DNA of 64,000 nt from Lachnospiraceae bacterium (GCA_017622845.1 JAGAQJ010000069.1:38848-102847); one strand, 5' to 3'; positions 1 through 7,786 are shown, numbered from the stretch's first letter. Notes: generated by a model not told the origin, from the letters alone. Translations and numbers: made by a program.

Positions 1-242
1 ACAGCGGATTTGTGTACAGCATGCTTGATATTCCTTTGGAGCTGTATACGCCGATATTTGCGATTGCGCGTATTGTCGGCTGGAGCGCACACCGCATGGA
101 GGAACTGATTAATGTTGACAAGATTATCAGACCGGCATATAAGAGCATTGTGACTTTGAAGCCGTATCAGTCGCTTAAAGACCGTTCCACGCCGAAACTT
201 GACGGCCATGATGATAAGGTCTATCAGCTTCCGATGAATTAG
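1..242 (+). CDS. gltA: Citrate synthase, C-terminal fragment (cut by window start)
   Basis: The open frame enters from the left edge (codons in phase with position 3) and ends at TAG/TAA near 242. The visible ~79 residues include SGFVYSMLDIP, LYTPIFAIARIVGW and SAHRMEEL, the conserved C-terminal part of citrate synthase, which condenses oxaloacetate and acetyl-CoA in the cytoplasm. The catalytic His and Asp that lie earlier in the family are partly outside the window, so activity cannot be judged. No start codon is visible. The GTG at 12 is an internal valine codon, not a start. A strong hairpin follows 33 bases after the stop, so the gene probably ends its transcription unit. The identification rests on the C-terminal motif only, but it is a characteristic one. 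Confidence 0.85.
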   Translation, partial: SGFVYSMLDIPLELYTPIFAIARIVGWSAHRMEELINVDKIIRPAYKSIVTLKPYQSLKDRSTPKLDGHDDKVYQLPMN

Positions 243-274
243 TATAACCCGCTTTAAGGAACCTTACGTTTGAT

Positions 275-318
275 AAGGCTGGATTGTTGCTTTGGGAAAG
301 TAACAGTTCAGCCTTTTA
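275..318 (+). terminator. Intrinsic terminator of gltA, made of repeat-family sequence
   Basis: Two 19-base arms (275-293 and 297-315) pair along their whole length if three G-U pairs are allowed, around a GGG loop, and are followed by TTTT. The right arm carries GTAACAGTTCAGCC, the same core found at the ends of the repeats at 6516, 41282 and 57292. It seems to act as the gltA terminator while also being the left end of the compound repeat. Confidence 0.7.
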
Positions 319-654
319 TGCATTCGTATCCGGACGAAAGCGGCAGATAGTATCCCTCCGGCTGCCATTGGTTCCGAATGGGAATTTCCTAACACGATGA
401 ATCAAGGCTTTCTAATGAGGACGGAGCCGGCTCGAGTCGGCATCCATGCCTCCGTCTCGCCTAAATTTGCTTCCGTGCAAATTTACTCCTGGGTATTTAC
501 CATCGTATAAGGAAATATCACCATTCTCCACCGGGCAGCCTGCAGGATACTATCTGCCGTTTTCTGTTCATTGAAACCATAAAGCTGGACAGTTGTCAGT
601 ACACAGAAGGTCGGCAGTCTTGATTAAAATAATCCATAAGGCTGAACTGCTGCC
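300..654 (+). repeat. Compound palindromic repeat element, copy 1 (non-coding)
   Basis: The left end GTAACAGTTCAGCCTT (300-315) and the right end AAGGCTGAACTGC (638-650) are inverted repeats. Inside lies a ~250-base module A (330-580), bounded by its own inverted repeats (CGGCAGATAGTATCC near 341 and GGATACTATCTGCCG near 545). A shorter module B remnant follows (about 587-617). Module A contains nested hairpins: AAATTTGC/GCAAATTT near 465-485, GACGGAG/CTCCGTC near 420-456, and a long imperfect stem joining about 376-400 with 503-525. The reverse complement of 41532-41779 aligns with module A over its full length with only scattered differences, including the loops. No ORF of significance is present. 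This looks like a MITE-like or structured-RNA repeat. Confidence 0.8.
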
Positions 655-684
655 TTGAGAAAGAAGAAATTTCAAAAAATATAT

Positions 685-713
685 TGCATTTTGTAAATGA
701 TGGTGGTAAACTA
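685..713 (+). promoter_or_regulatory. Probable sigma-A promoter of the rimP-nusA-infB operon
   Basis: TTGCAT (685-690), a 17-base spacer and TAAACT (708-713), in an AT-rich stretch just after the repeat. The predicted transcript starts near 720, some 20 bases before the hairpin at 741, giving a leader of about 120 nt before rimP. Confidence 0.55.
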
Positions 714-740
714 AATACAGTTAAATGAATGCTAGATGAT

Positions 741-775
741 AAAGAGTGGACTTGCGAGTCCACTCTTTTGTTCAT
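741..775 (+). terminator. Leader terminator/attenuator upstream of rimP
   Basis: A perfect 12-bp stem (AAAGAGTGGACT, loop TGCG, then its complement to 768) is followed by TTTTGTT. It lies between the predicted promoter and rimP, so a transcript must read through it to express the operon. In Bacillus subtilis the orthologous ylxS-nusA operon is known to be autoregulated by NusA-stimulated termination in its leader. The position here suggests the same control, but that is inference. Confidence 0.65.
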
Positions 776-840
776 GACAACAGAAAGTCCGCGATGCGTG
801 CTTTTATGTGTATGGAAAGCGTATGATATGAGGTGAATGA

Positions 841-1317
841 ATGGCAAAAAAAGATTCATATGAAGAACGTGCAGAAGCGCTGCTGGAGCCTGTTGCGGCG
901 GCAAACGGCTGCGAAATTTACGATGTGGAGTATGTGAAAGAAGGGGGTGACTGGTATCTGAGAGCTTATATTGATAAGCCTGACGGTGTCAATATTGTTG
1001 ACTGCGAGAATGTCAGCCGTGCTTTTTCCGATAAGCTGGATGAGGAGGATTTTATCCCTGATGCCTATATTCTTGAGGTATCAAGTCCAGGGCTTGGCAG
1101 GGCGCTCAAAAAGGACAGACACCTTGAAAAGAGCCTTGGCGATGAAGTTGAGGTAAAAACCTATAAGCCGATTGAGCGGCAGAAAGAATTTATCGGTATC
1201 CTGAAAGCATATGATAAGGATACTGTCACCATAGAAATAGAAAACGGTTCAGAGACAAAGGATATGGTCTTTGCCAAATCTGATATAGCCATTATCAGGT
1301 TAACACTGGATTTTTAA
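841..1317 (+). CDS. rimP: Ribosome maturation factor RimP
   Basis: This 158-residue protein has the RimP (YlxS/DUF150) layout. The N-terminal alpha/beta domain includes the CEIYDVEYVKEG strand region and DCENVSRAFSDKLD. The family signature YILEVSSPGLGR lies near residues 78-89, and an SH3-like C-terminal domain follows. RimP helps assemble the 30S subunit. The length is normal for the family. The ATG at 841 follows a GAGGTGA-type ribosome binding site (about 831-836). It is the first gene of the classical rimP-nusA-rnpM-rplGA-infB-rbfA cluster, 21 bases upstream of nusA. Expression probably depends on read-through of the hairpin at 741-775. The identification is secure from both motif and context. 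Confidence 0.95.
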   Translation: MAKKDSYEERAEALLEPVAAANGCEIYDVEYVKEGGDWYLRAYIDKPDGVNIVDCENVSRAFSDKLDEEDFIPDAYILEVSSPGLGRALKKDRHLEKSLGDEVEVKTYKPIERQKEFIGILKAYDKDTVTIEIENGSETKDMVFAKSDIAIIRLTLDF

Positions 1318-1338
1318 CTTTAGGAGGGTAAAGGAAAA

Positions 1339-2577
1339 ATGAATAAGGAATTAATGGAAGCGCTTAATATTCTTGAGAAGGAGAAGGAAATCAGCAAGGA
1401 GACTCTCTTTGAGGCGATTGAAAATTCCCTTCTGACCGCCTGCAGGAATCACTTTGGAAAGGCTGATAACATCACGGTGCAGATTGACAGAGATACTTGT
1501 GATTTCCTTGTATACGCCACAAAGGATATCGTTGCAACGCCGGAGGAGGTTGAGGATGAGGTTACCCAGATTTGCATTGATGATGCTGTTCAAATCTCAA
1601 AAAGTTCAGTGATTGGCGGTACGGTTAATGTAGAGATTAAGTCAAAAGAATTTGGGCGTATCGCCACGCAGAATGCTAAAAACGTGATTCTGCAGAAAAT
1701 CCGCGAAGAGGAGCGTAGTGTCGTTTATAATCAGTTCTATGAGAAAGAGAAAGACGTTGTTACCGGCATTGTGCAGCGTTATATGGGAAGAAATATCAGT
1801 ATTAACCTTGGCAAGGCGGATGCCGTGTTAAATGAGGCGGAGCAGGTAAAGGGCGAGGAGTTCAAACCGACAGAGCGCATCAAGGTATATATTCTGGAAG
1901 TAAAAAATACGCCCAAGGGGCCAAGAATCCTTGTCAGCAGAACGCATCCGGAACTGGTAAAGAGGCTTTTTGAGGCTGAGGTGACAGAGATTAAGGACGG
2001 AACGGTAGAGATTATGAGCATTGCCCGTGAAGCGGGAAGCCGTACAAAGCTTGCAGTGAGAACGAATAATCCAAACGTTGATGCAGTCGGCGCATGTGTC
2101 GGCATGAACGGAGCCAGGGTCAATGCGATTGTTGAGGAGCTGCGCGGTGAGAAGATAGACATTGTGAACTGGGATGAGAATCCGGGCAACTTTATCCAGA
2201 ATGCGTTGTCTCCTGCCAAGATTGTAGCGGTGTTTGCCGATCCGGATGAAAAGACTGCCAAGGTTGTTGTTCCGGATTATCAGCTTTCTCTTGCTATTGG
2301 TAAGGAAGGACAGAATGCAAGACTTGCAGCCAGACTGACCGGCTACAAGATTGATATTAAGTCCGAGACGCAGGCAAAGGACGCTGAAGGCTTCCGTTAT
2401 GAGGACTATCTGTATGATGAGGACGGAGATGTCTACTACGAGGAGGAATACGAGGAAGGCGAGTATGACGAGTCTGAGGAGGCAGCAGAGGAAGACTCCG
2501 TGGAGATTTCAGAGGAGGCAGCAGAGGAAGGCTCCGTGGAGATTTCAGAGGAAGCAGCAGAGGAGACTGAGGAGTAA
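1339..2577 (+). CDS. nusA: Transcription termination/antitermination factor NusA
   Basis: This 412-residue protein binds RNA polymerase and nascent RNA and modulates pausing and termination. Its order is N-terminal RNAP-binding domain (about 1-125, starting NKELMEALNILEKEK), S1 domain (about 130-200, with VVTGIVQR) and two KH domains (about 205-350, including CVGMNGARVNAIVEELRGEKIDI and AIGKEGQNARLAARLTGYKIDI; GxxG loops visible). An unusually acidic tail (about 352-412) is rich in Glu, Asp and Tyr and ends in a 12-residue tandem repeat. Bacillus NusA is shorter and lacks such a tail. AGGAGGGTAAAGGAAAA precedes the ATG. The stop codon directly abuts the ATG of rnpM, which points to translational coupling. 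Autoregulation through the leader hairpin is plausible. Confidence 0.95.
   Translation: MNKELMEALNILEKEKEISKETLFEAIENSLLTACRNHFGKADNITVQIDRDTCDFLVYATKDIVATPEEVEDEVTQICIDDAVQISKSSVIGGTVNVEIKSKEFGRIATQNAKNVILQKIREEERSVVYNQFYEKEKDVVTGIVQRYMGRNISINLGKADAVLNEAEQVKGEEFKPTERIKVYILEVKNTPKGPRILVSRTHPELVKRLFEAEVTEIKDGTVEIMSIAREAGSRTKLAVRTNNPNVDAVGACVGMNGARVNAIVEELRGEKIDIVNWDENPGNFIQNALSPAKIVAVFADPDEKTAKVVVPDYQLSLAIGKEGQNARLAARLTGYKIDIKSETQAKDAEGFRYEDYLYDEDGDVYYEEEYEEGEYDESEEAAEEDSVEISEEAAEEGSVEISEEAAEETEE
2473..2568 (+). repeat. 36-bp tandem repeat encoding the acidic tail of NusA
   Basis: Two nearly identical 36-base units (2473-2508 and 2509-2544) and a partial third encode S-EEAAEE-(D/G)SVEI repeats. 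The unit length is a multiple of three, so copy-number changes would keep the frame and only alter the length of the acidic tail. Confidence 0.8.
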
Positions 2578-2844
2578 ATGGCAAAAAAGGTTCCGTTAAG
2601 ACAATGTATCGGCTGCGGTGAGATGAAAGGCAAAAAGGAAATGCTGAGAATCCTCCGCACAGAGGAGGAAGGCATTATACTGGATGCTACCGGCAGGAAA
2701 AACGGCAGAGGAGCATACATATGCCCAAATCTTGAATGCATGAAAAAGGCAAGAAAGTCAAAAGGACTGGAGAGGGCATTTAAGATGAGTGTGCCGGAGG
2801 AAGTTTACGACAGTCTGACAAAGGAGATAGAGTTATTTGAATAA
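2578..2844 (+). CDS. rnpM: RNase P modulator RnpM (YlxR family)
   Basis: This 88-residue protein belongs to the YlxR/DUF448 family. RCIGC-type sequence at the N terminus (RQCIGCGEMKGKKEMLRI) and GRGAYICPNLECMKKA in the middle are the family hallmarks, and the whole protein is basic, as expected for an RNA binder. The Bacillus homologue was reported to bind and modulate RNase P. That is family knowledge and cannot be shown here. The ATG is immediately after the nusA stop with no separate ribosome binding site except purine-rich sequence inside the nusA tail, so it is likely coupled to nusA. It overlaps rplGA by 8 bases. Position and motif agree. Confidence 0.92.
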   Translation: MAKKVPLRQCIGCGEMKGKKEMLRILRTEEEGIILDATGRKNGRGAYICPNLECMKKARKSKGLERAFKMSVPEEVYDSLTKEIELFE

Positions 2845-3163
2845 AATATATTCCATGTTAGGGCTTGCAACGAAGGCAGGCAAGGTAGCAAGTGGAGAAT
2901 TTGCAACTGACAAAAGCGTGAAATGCGGCAAAGCATGGCTTGTTATTGTGTCAGAGGATGCATCAGATAATACGAAGAAGATGTTTTCCAATATGTGTGA
3001 GTTTTACGGGGTTCCGAGATATTTTTACGGGACGAAGGAAGAGCTTGGACATGCGATTGGAAAGGCTATGCGTTCATCTCTTGCAATTACAGATGAAAAC
3101 TTCGCAAAATCATTAATAAAGCATCTGGAACAATCTGTTAAGCGTGAGGGTGAGGAGGAGTAA
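2837..3163 (+). CDS. rplGA: L7Ae-family RNA-binding protein YlxQ/RplGA
   Basis: A 108-residue L7Ae/L30e/S12e/Gadd45-fold protein. The sequence [20 protein letters not shown] at the N terminus matches the family, and the rest holds the alternating alpha/beta pattern with the [18 protein letters not shown] helix region. In Firmicutes it sits between rnpM and infB and is a kink-turn RNA binder of uncertain role. Translation starts at TTG (2837), supported by AAGGAG at 2821-2826 inside the end of rnpM; no ATG in frame would retain the conserved N terminus. It ends two bases before the infB start codon. Confidence 0.88.
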   Translation: MNKIYSMLGLATKAGKVASGEFATDKSVKCGKAWLVIVSEDASDNTKKMFSNMCEFYGVPRYFYGTKEELGHAIGKAMRSSLAITDENFAKSLIKHLEQSVKREGEEE

Positions 3164-3164
3164 T

Positions 3165-6107
3165 ATGGCGAAAATAAAAGTGTATGAGCTTGCACAGGAG
3201 ATTGGCGTTAAAAGCGCAGATATCCTTGCATTATTAAAAAATAAAGGTATAGAGGTAAAAAGCCACATGAGTGTATTAGAAGACGGACAGGTAGAAGATG
3301 TAAAAAAAGCCTATCAGGCGCCTGCCAAGTCAGAAGAGGCACCTAAGACAACAGAGAAAACCGAGGCATCAAAGGAAACAAAGGCGCCTGCCAAGACTGG
3401 CGAGGGAACAGTTAAGAAAAAGAAGAGTATCATATTTGTGAGCAATCCTCACAATTCCAAGATGCCCGGAGGAGCGCAGATACCAAGAAAGCCTGCACAC
3501 ACAGAGAAAAAGGCTTCAGCGCCGGCTAAAGCAGCAGTAGAGAAGGCAGTGGAACCGGTAAAGGCAGAACCGGAAGTAAAGAAGCCGGCAGCTGCGGAGG
3601 AAACAAAGCCTGTACAGACAGTTGAGCGCGTTGAAGAAGCGGTACAGAAAACAGCAGAAAAGCCTGTACAGAAAACAGAGGCAAGGGCAGCGGCTCCGAC
3701 CAAGGCAGAGGAACCTGCAAAAGCAGAGAAAACGGTAAAAACAGAGGCATTGAAGGCGGAGAGCGCTGTGAAGACAGAAACACAGAGACCAGTGCAGAGA
3801 AGCTATGACGGTCAGCGCCGGGACAACCGGAATGATAACCGCAGCGACAATCAGCGCCGGGACAGCCGCAACGATAACCGCAGCGACAACCAGCGCCGGG
3901 ACAGCCGCAACGATAACCGCAGCGACAATCAGCGCCGGGACAGCCGGAATGATAACCGCAGCGACAACCAGCGCCGCAATAATCATGAGAATCGAAATGA
4001 CGGCCAGCGTCGGGACGGACAAAGAAGCTTTGAACGCCGCGACGGACAGGGAGCAAGACCGGGACAGGGATTTAACGGAGGTCGCGACAACGACAGGGGC
4101 CGCGACGGAAGAGGCGGCTTTGGCGGCAAGAATAACAATAAGAATGGCGGCTTCGTGCCGGAAAGCCCGATTAAGGATGCCGAGAAGCACAGAGACGAGG
4201 AGAAGCGCCGTATCAGTCAGGAGAAGGATAAGAAAAACCGTAAGGACCTCATGTATGAAGAGGATGAGGACGGCATGAAGAACATCAAGGGAAAAAATAA
4301 GCCCGGTAAGTTCATCAAGCCAGAGAAGAAGCCTGTTGAAGCTGTTGAGGAACAGATTAAGGTCATCACGCTTCCTGAGACGCTCACGATTAAGGAGCTT
4401 GCAGAGAAGATGAAGATACAGCCGTCTGTAATCGTGAAAAAGCTGTTCTTACAGGGACAGATTGTGACAGTAAATCAGGAAATTACCTATGAGACTGCAG
4501 AGAATATTGCGATTGAATATGATATTATCTGTGAGCAGGAGGTCAAGGTTGATGTAATTGAGGAGCTTCTCAAGGAGGAGGAAGAAAATCCTGAGGATAT
4601 GGTTCCCAGATCGCCTGTTATCTGCGTAATGGGTCATGTAGACCATGGTAAGACATCACTTCTTGATGCGATCAGAAAGACAAATGTAACAGATAAAGAG
4701 GCCGGCGGCATCACGCAGCACATCGGTGCATATACGGTAAATATTAACGAACAGAAAATTACCTTCCTTGACACGCCGGGGCATGAGGCATTTACGGCAA
4801 TGCGTATGCGCGGTGCAAATTCTACGGATATCGCAATTCTTGTTGTTGCGGCGGATGATGGTGTAATGCCCCAGACCGTGGAGGCAATCAACCATGCAAA
4901 AGCGGCAGGCATTGAAATTATTGTTGCAGTCAATAAGATTGATAAGCCGGGAGCAAATATTGAGCGCGTAAAGCAGGAGCTTACCGAGTATGGTCTTATC
5001 GCAGAGGATTGGGGCGGAAGCACTGTATTCGTTCCTGTATCAGCTAAGAGCGGCGAGGGCATTGAGCAGCTTCTTGAAATGATTCTGCTGACAGCCGAGG
5101 TGCTAGAGCTGAAAGCGAATCCGAACAGACGTGCGAGAGGACTCGTGATTGAGGCAGAGCTTGATAAAGGTCGCGGACCTGTTGCAACCATTCTTGTACA
5201 GAAGGGTACCTTAAAGGTTGGAGATTTTGTATCAGCAGGTGCGGCAAGCGGTAAGGTGCGTGCAATGGTAGACGACAAGGGCAGACGCGTGAAGGAGGCT
5301 GGACCTTCTACTCCGGTAGAGATTCTTGGCCTTGGCGATGTGCCGAATGCCGGAGAAATCTTTATTGCACATGAAAATGATAAAGAGGCAAAATATTATG
5401 CGGAAACCTTTGTAGCCCAGAATAAAGAGAAGCTTCTTGAAGATACTAAGGCTAAGATGTCTCTTGACGACTTGTTCTCACAGATTCAGGCAGGCAGCCT
5501 CAAAGAGCTGAATCTTATCATCAAAGCTGACGTACAAGGCAGCGTAGAGGCTGTAAAGCAGAGTCTTATGAAGCTTTCTAACGAGGAAGTCGTTGTGAAG
5601 TGCATTCACGGCGGTGTCGGCGCTATCAATGAATCTGACGTGATTCTTGCCTCCGCTTCAAAGGCTATCATTATCGGCTTTAATGTACGTCCTGATGCGC
5701 AGGCTAAGGCTACGGCAGAGCGCGAGGGCGTGGATGTAAGATTATACAAGGTTATCTATCAGGCAATTGAAGATATTGAGGCAGCAATGAAGGGTATGCT
5801 TGATCCGGTATTTGAGGAGAAGGTTATCGGTCATGCTGAGGTCCGTCAGATATTCAAGGCGTCTGCCGTAGGAAATATTGCAGGCTCCTATGTTCTTGAC
5901 GGTGTGTTCCAGAGAGGCTGTAAGGTGCGCATTACGCGTGAGGGCGAGCAGATTTATGAAGGAGAGCTGGCGTCCCTTAAGCGATTTAAAGACGATGTCA
6001 AGGAGGTCAAGGCAGGATTTGAGTGCGGACTTGTATTTGAAGGCTTTGACAGCATGCAGGAGCTTGACATTGTAGAGGCATATATCATGGTGGAGGTACC
6101 GAGATAA
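3165..6107 (+). CDS. infB: Translation initiation factor IF-2
   Basis: A 980-residue IF-2, long for the family because of its N-terminal region. The ATG at 3165 is preferred over a GTG/ATG frame opening at 3144 because TGAGGAGGAG ends just upstream and the protein then begins with the usual [14 protein letters not shown]. Residues 1-50 form the first IF2_N module. About 50-400 is low complexity: Ala/Lys/Glu/Pro-rich, then Arg/Asp/Asn-rich with a 13-residue tandem repeat (about 217-268), then Gly/Arg-rich. A second IF2_N module lies at about 405-455. The GTPase domain (GHVDHGKT at about 490, [12 protein letters not shown]) and the C-terminal domains that bind initiator tRNA follow. IF-2 joins fMet-tRNA and the 50S subunit at initiation. 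The stop abuts the rbfA ATG. Confidence 0.96.
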   Translation: MAKIKVYELAQEIGVKSADILALLKNKGIEVKSHMSVLEDGQVEDVKKAYQAPAKSEEAPKTTEKTEASKETKAPAKTGEGTVKKKKSIIFVSNPHNSKMPGGAQIPRKPAHTEKKASAPAKAAVEKAVEPVKAEPEVKKPAAAEETKPVQTVERVEEAVQKTAEKPVQKTEARAAAPTKAEEPAKAEKTVKTEALKAESAVKTETQRPVQRSYDGQRRDNRNDNRSDNQRRDSRNDNRSDNQRRDSRNDNRSDNQRRDSRNDNRSDNQRRNNHENRNDGQRRDGQRSFERRDGQGARPGQGFNGGRDNDRGRDGRGGFGGKNNNKNGGFVPESPIKDAEKHRDEEKRRISQEKDKKNRKDLMYEEDEDGMKNIKGKNKPGKFIKPEKKPVEAVEEQIKVITLPETLTIKELAEKMKIQPSVIVKKLFLQGQIVTVNQEITYETAENIAIEYDIICEQEVKVDVIEELLKEEEENPEDMVPRSPVICVMGHVDHGKTSLLDAIRKTNVTDKEAGGITQHIGAYTVNINEQKITFLDTPGHEAFTAMRMRGANSTDIAILVVAADDGVMPQTVEAINHAKAAGIEIIVAVNKIDKPGANIERVKQELTEYGLIAEDWGGSTVFVPVSAKSGEGIEQLLEMILLTAEVLELKANPNRRARGLVIEAELDKGRGPVATILVQKGTLKVGDFVSAGAASGKVRAMVDDKGRRVKEAGPSTPVEILGLGDVPNAGEIFIAHENDKEAKYYAETFVAQNKEKLLEDTKAKMSLDDLFSQIQAGSLKELNLIIKADVQGSVEAVKQSLMKLSNEEVVVKCIHGGVGAINESDVILASASKAIIIGFNVRPDAQAKATAEREGVDVRLYKVIYQAIEDIEAAMKGMLDPVFEEKVIGHAEVRQIFKASAVGNIAGSYVLDGVFQRGCKVRITREGEQIYEGELASLKRFKDDVKEVKAGFECGLVFEGFDSMQELDIVEAYIMVEVPR
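3813..3968 (+). repeat. 39-bp tandem repeat in the disordered region of infB
   Basis: Four successive 39-base units start at 3813, 3852, 3891 and 3930, with a partial fifth at 3969. They encode [13 protein letters not shown]-like repeats. The copies differ by only a few bases, suggesting recent expansion. The unit is a multiple of three, so gain or loss keeps the frame. The units are directly adjacent without spacers, so this is not a CRISPR array. Confidence 0.9.
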
Positions 6108-6512
6108 ATGAGAAAGAACAGCGTTAAAAATACCCGTGTGAACGGGGAAGTTCATCGTGTTCTTGCAGAGATTATCAGAAGTGAGATTAAGGACCCGAGG
6201 ATTAATCCGATGACCTCGGTGGTTGCTGTAGAGGTGGCGCCTGATCTGAAAACCTGTAAAGCGTGGATTAGCGTCCTTGGCAATGAGGACTCGCAGCAGG
6301 ATACACTGGCAGGTCTGAAAAGCGCCGAGGGTTATATCAGAAGTCTTCTGGCGAAAAAGATTAATCTGAGAAATACGCCGGAGCTTCGGTTTATCCTTGA
6401 TCAGTCCATTGCTTATGGCGTGTCGATGTCCAAAAAGATTGATGACATCAATCGTGCAGACGATGAAAGACACGTGGACGGCATTGGAAGCGGCGAGAAC
6501 TTAGACGAATGA
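6108..6512 (+). CDS. rbfA: 30S ribosome-binding factor RbfA
   Basis: A 134-residue RbfA with the KH-like fold. Visible family features are RVNGEVHRVLAEIIRSEIKDPRI at the N terminus, VVAVEVAPDLKTCKAWISV in the middle and RNTPELRFILDQSIAYGVSMSKKID near residues 85-109, where the conserved RxxPxLxFxxD segment lies. RbfA acts in late maturation of 16S rRNA and the 30S subunit. It starts at the ATG that abuts the infB stop and is translationally coupled to it. It is the last gene before a repeat hairpin (6516-6567) and an intrinsic terminator (6589-6627), so it probably ends the rimP operon transcript. Confidence 0.94.
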   Translation: MRKNSVKNTRVNGEVHRVLAEIIRSEIKDPRINPMTSVVAVEVAPDLKTCKAWISVLGNEDSQQDTLAGLKSAEGYIRSLLAKKINLRNTPELRFILDQSIAYGVSMSKKIDDINRADDERHVDGIGSGENLDE

Positions 6513-6515
6513 AAA

Positions 6516-6567
6516 GCAACAGTTCAGCCTGAGTCCTGCAACAGGAAGCCGGAGGCTGAACTGTTAC
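6516..6567 (+). repeat. Minimal copy of the GTAACAGTTCAGCC repeat (hairpin)
   Basis: GCAACAGTTCAGCCT and AGGCTGAACTGTTAC form a perfect 13-bp stem (6518-6530 with 6553-6565). The loop contains a second small hairpin, TCCTG-CAA-CAGGA (6534-6546). Both ends equal the two ends of the compound repeats at 300-654 and 41282-41812, as though all interior sequence had been lost. It starts four bases after the rbfA stop. Confidence 0.75.
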
Positions 6568-6588
6568 AATGAAAAAGATAAAAAAGAT

Positions 6589-6627
6589 AAGTATCTGGGA
6601 AAGATTTGACTTCCCAGATACTTTTGT
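6589..6627 (+). terminator. Intrinsic terminator after rbfA
   Basis: A perfect 13-bp stem (AAGTATCTGGGAA at 6589-6601 with its complement at 6611-6623), a 9-base loop and a T-rich tail (TTGTGT). It ends the rimP-rbfA operon. Confidence 0.8.
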
Positions 6628-6637
6628 GTATGATGTA

Positions 6638-6703
6638 CACAGATATAGTATAGGAAGAAGCAAAGGGAACTTCTGATAAGTATGGTATTATACTATATCT
6701 GTG
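6638..6703. other. Unexplained 15-bp perfect inverted repeat between rbfA and nrnA
   Basis: CACAGATATAGTATA (6638-6652) is perfectly complementary to 6689-6703. The 36-base loop holds a smaller AGAAG/CTTCT stem. There is no T-run after either arm, so it does not look like a terminator. It lies about 95 bases before nrnA and after the rbfA terminator. It could be the structured 5' end of the nrnA transcript, a protein binding site or a decayed repeat. Nothing in the sequence decides among these. Confidence 0.5.
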
Positions 6704-6797
6704 GAAATGGGCAGATGAAACTGCAGGAGTTTGAAATAAAATTGGCAGGGATTCCTTAGGGGCTGCTGCCGGGAGTTTTTATAAGGGTAGTGATAAA

Positions 6798-7772
6798 ATG
6801 GAAAAGATTCAGTTATTAGAAGAATGTAAGGAAGCAGAAAATATTGTGATTTCAGGTCATATCAGACCGGATGGAGACTGTATCGGCTCATGTATGGCGA
6901 TGTATCTGTATCTGCAGAAGGCTTTGCCGCAGGCAAAGATTAAAGTATGTCTGGAACAGCCTGCTGATATTTTCGGATGTATCAAAGACATTGACAAAAT
7001 TGACAGCACTTTCACCGTAGAGGGGGAGATTGACGTATTTATCGCACTGGACTGTGAGAAGTCAAGGCTTGGCAGTGCAGAGGAATTGTTTGCAAGCGCC
7101 GGGAAGCGTATCAATATTGACCACCATGTCAGCAACGAAAGAGGCTGTGGTGATGTGAATTATGTGATACCGGGCATCAGTTCAACATCAGAGCTTGTGT
7201 ATGATTTGATTGAGAAGAGATATATGGATGAGGAGATTGCCAAGGCAATTTACATAGGAATCGTGCACGATACAGGAATATTCAAATATTCCAATACCTC
7301 TCCGAAAACTTTGCGGATTGCGGCAGAGCTGATTGAATACGGCTTTGATTTTCCGACAATTATTGATGAGACTTTTTATGAAAAGACATATACCCAGAAT
7401 CAGCTTTTGGGAAGGGCGCTTCTTGAGAGTATCATGTTTATGAACGGGAAATGTATTGTCAGCGTCATCAATAAAAAGACGCTTGATTTTTATAATGCCA
7501 AAACAGAGGATTTAGAGGGGATTGTCAACCAGCTCCGTATCATCAAAGGCGTGGAGTGTGCAATTTTCATGTATGAGACAGGGAATCTTGAGTACAAGGT
7601 AAGCCTTCGTTCCTGCAAGTATGTCGATGTGAGCAAGGTCGCGGCTTATTTTGGCGGCGGCGGTCATGTGAGAGCCGCAGGCTGCAGCATGAACGGAACC
7701 TTTTATGATGTAATCAACAACATCTCAGGGCAGATAGAGCTGCAGATGAAGGAATATAAGGAAAAAGACTAA
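6798..7772 (+). CDS. nrnA: DHH/DHHA1 phosphoesterase, NrnA-type nanoRNase/pAp phosphatase
   Basis: A 324-residue cytoplasmic DHH-family enzyme. The metal-binding motifs are present in order: SGHIRPDGDCIGS (about 21-33), an Asp in IALDCEKSRLGS, NIDHHVSN (about 110-117, the DHH signature) and, in the C-terminal DHHA1 domain, YFGGGGHVRAAGCS. NrnA enzymes degrade very short oligoribonucleotides and dephosphorylate pAp. A c-di-AMP/pApA phosphodiesterase role is a possible alternative within the family. It precedes truB with a 14-base gap, the usual order in Clostridia (rbfA-nrnA-truB-ribF). The ATG at 6798 follows only a weak GGGTAGTG ribosome binding site. Family confident, substrate less so. Confidence 0.88.
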   Translation: MEKIQLLEECKEAENIVISGHIRPDGDCIGSCMAMYLYLQKALPQAKIKVCLEQPADIFGCIKDIDKIDSTFTVEGEIDVFIALDCEKSRLGSAEELFASAGKRINIDHHVSNERGCGDVNYVIPGISSTSELVYDLIEKRYMDEEIAKAIYIGIVHDTGIFKYSNTSPKTLRIAAELIEYGFDFPTIIDETFYEKTYTQNQLLGRALLESIMFMNGKCIVSVINKKTLDFYNAKTEDLEGIVNQLRIIKGVECAIFMYETGNLEYKVSLRSCKYVDVSKVAAYFGGGGHVRAAGCSMNGTFYDVINNISGQIELQMKEYKEKD

Positions 7773-7786
7773 ATGGCGGTGGAACG

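Noticed and set aside
594-603. GTCAGTACAC 10-mer shared with 21062 and 60498
   Set aside because: The copy at 594 belongs to module B of the repeat, but the other two lack the flanking sequence, so the match is too short to call a family.
596-904. 102-codon minus-strand open frame covering the rimP promoter and start
   Set aside because: It crosses the repeat, promoter and attenuator and has low-complexity sequence; it looks like a chance frame.
3813-3968. CRISPR-like array of 39-bp repeats
   Set aside because: The units are directly adjacent with no spacers and lie in frame inside infB; they encode a protein repeat.
3516-4190. 224-codon open frame on the minus strand
   Set aside because: It is antisense to infB, made of Val/Ala-rich translation of the repeats, with no ribosome binding site or family features.
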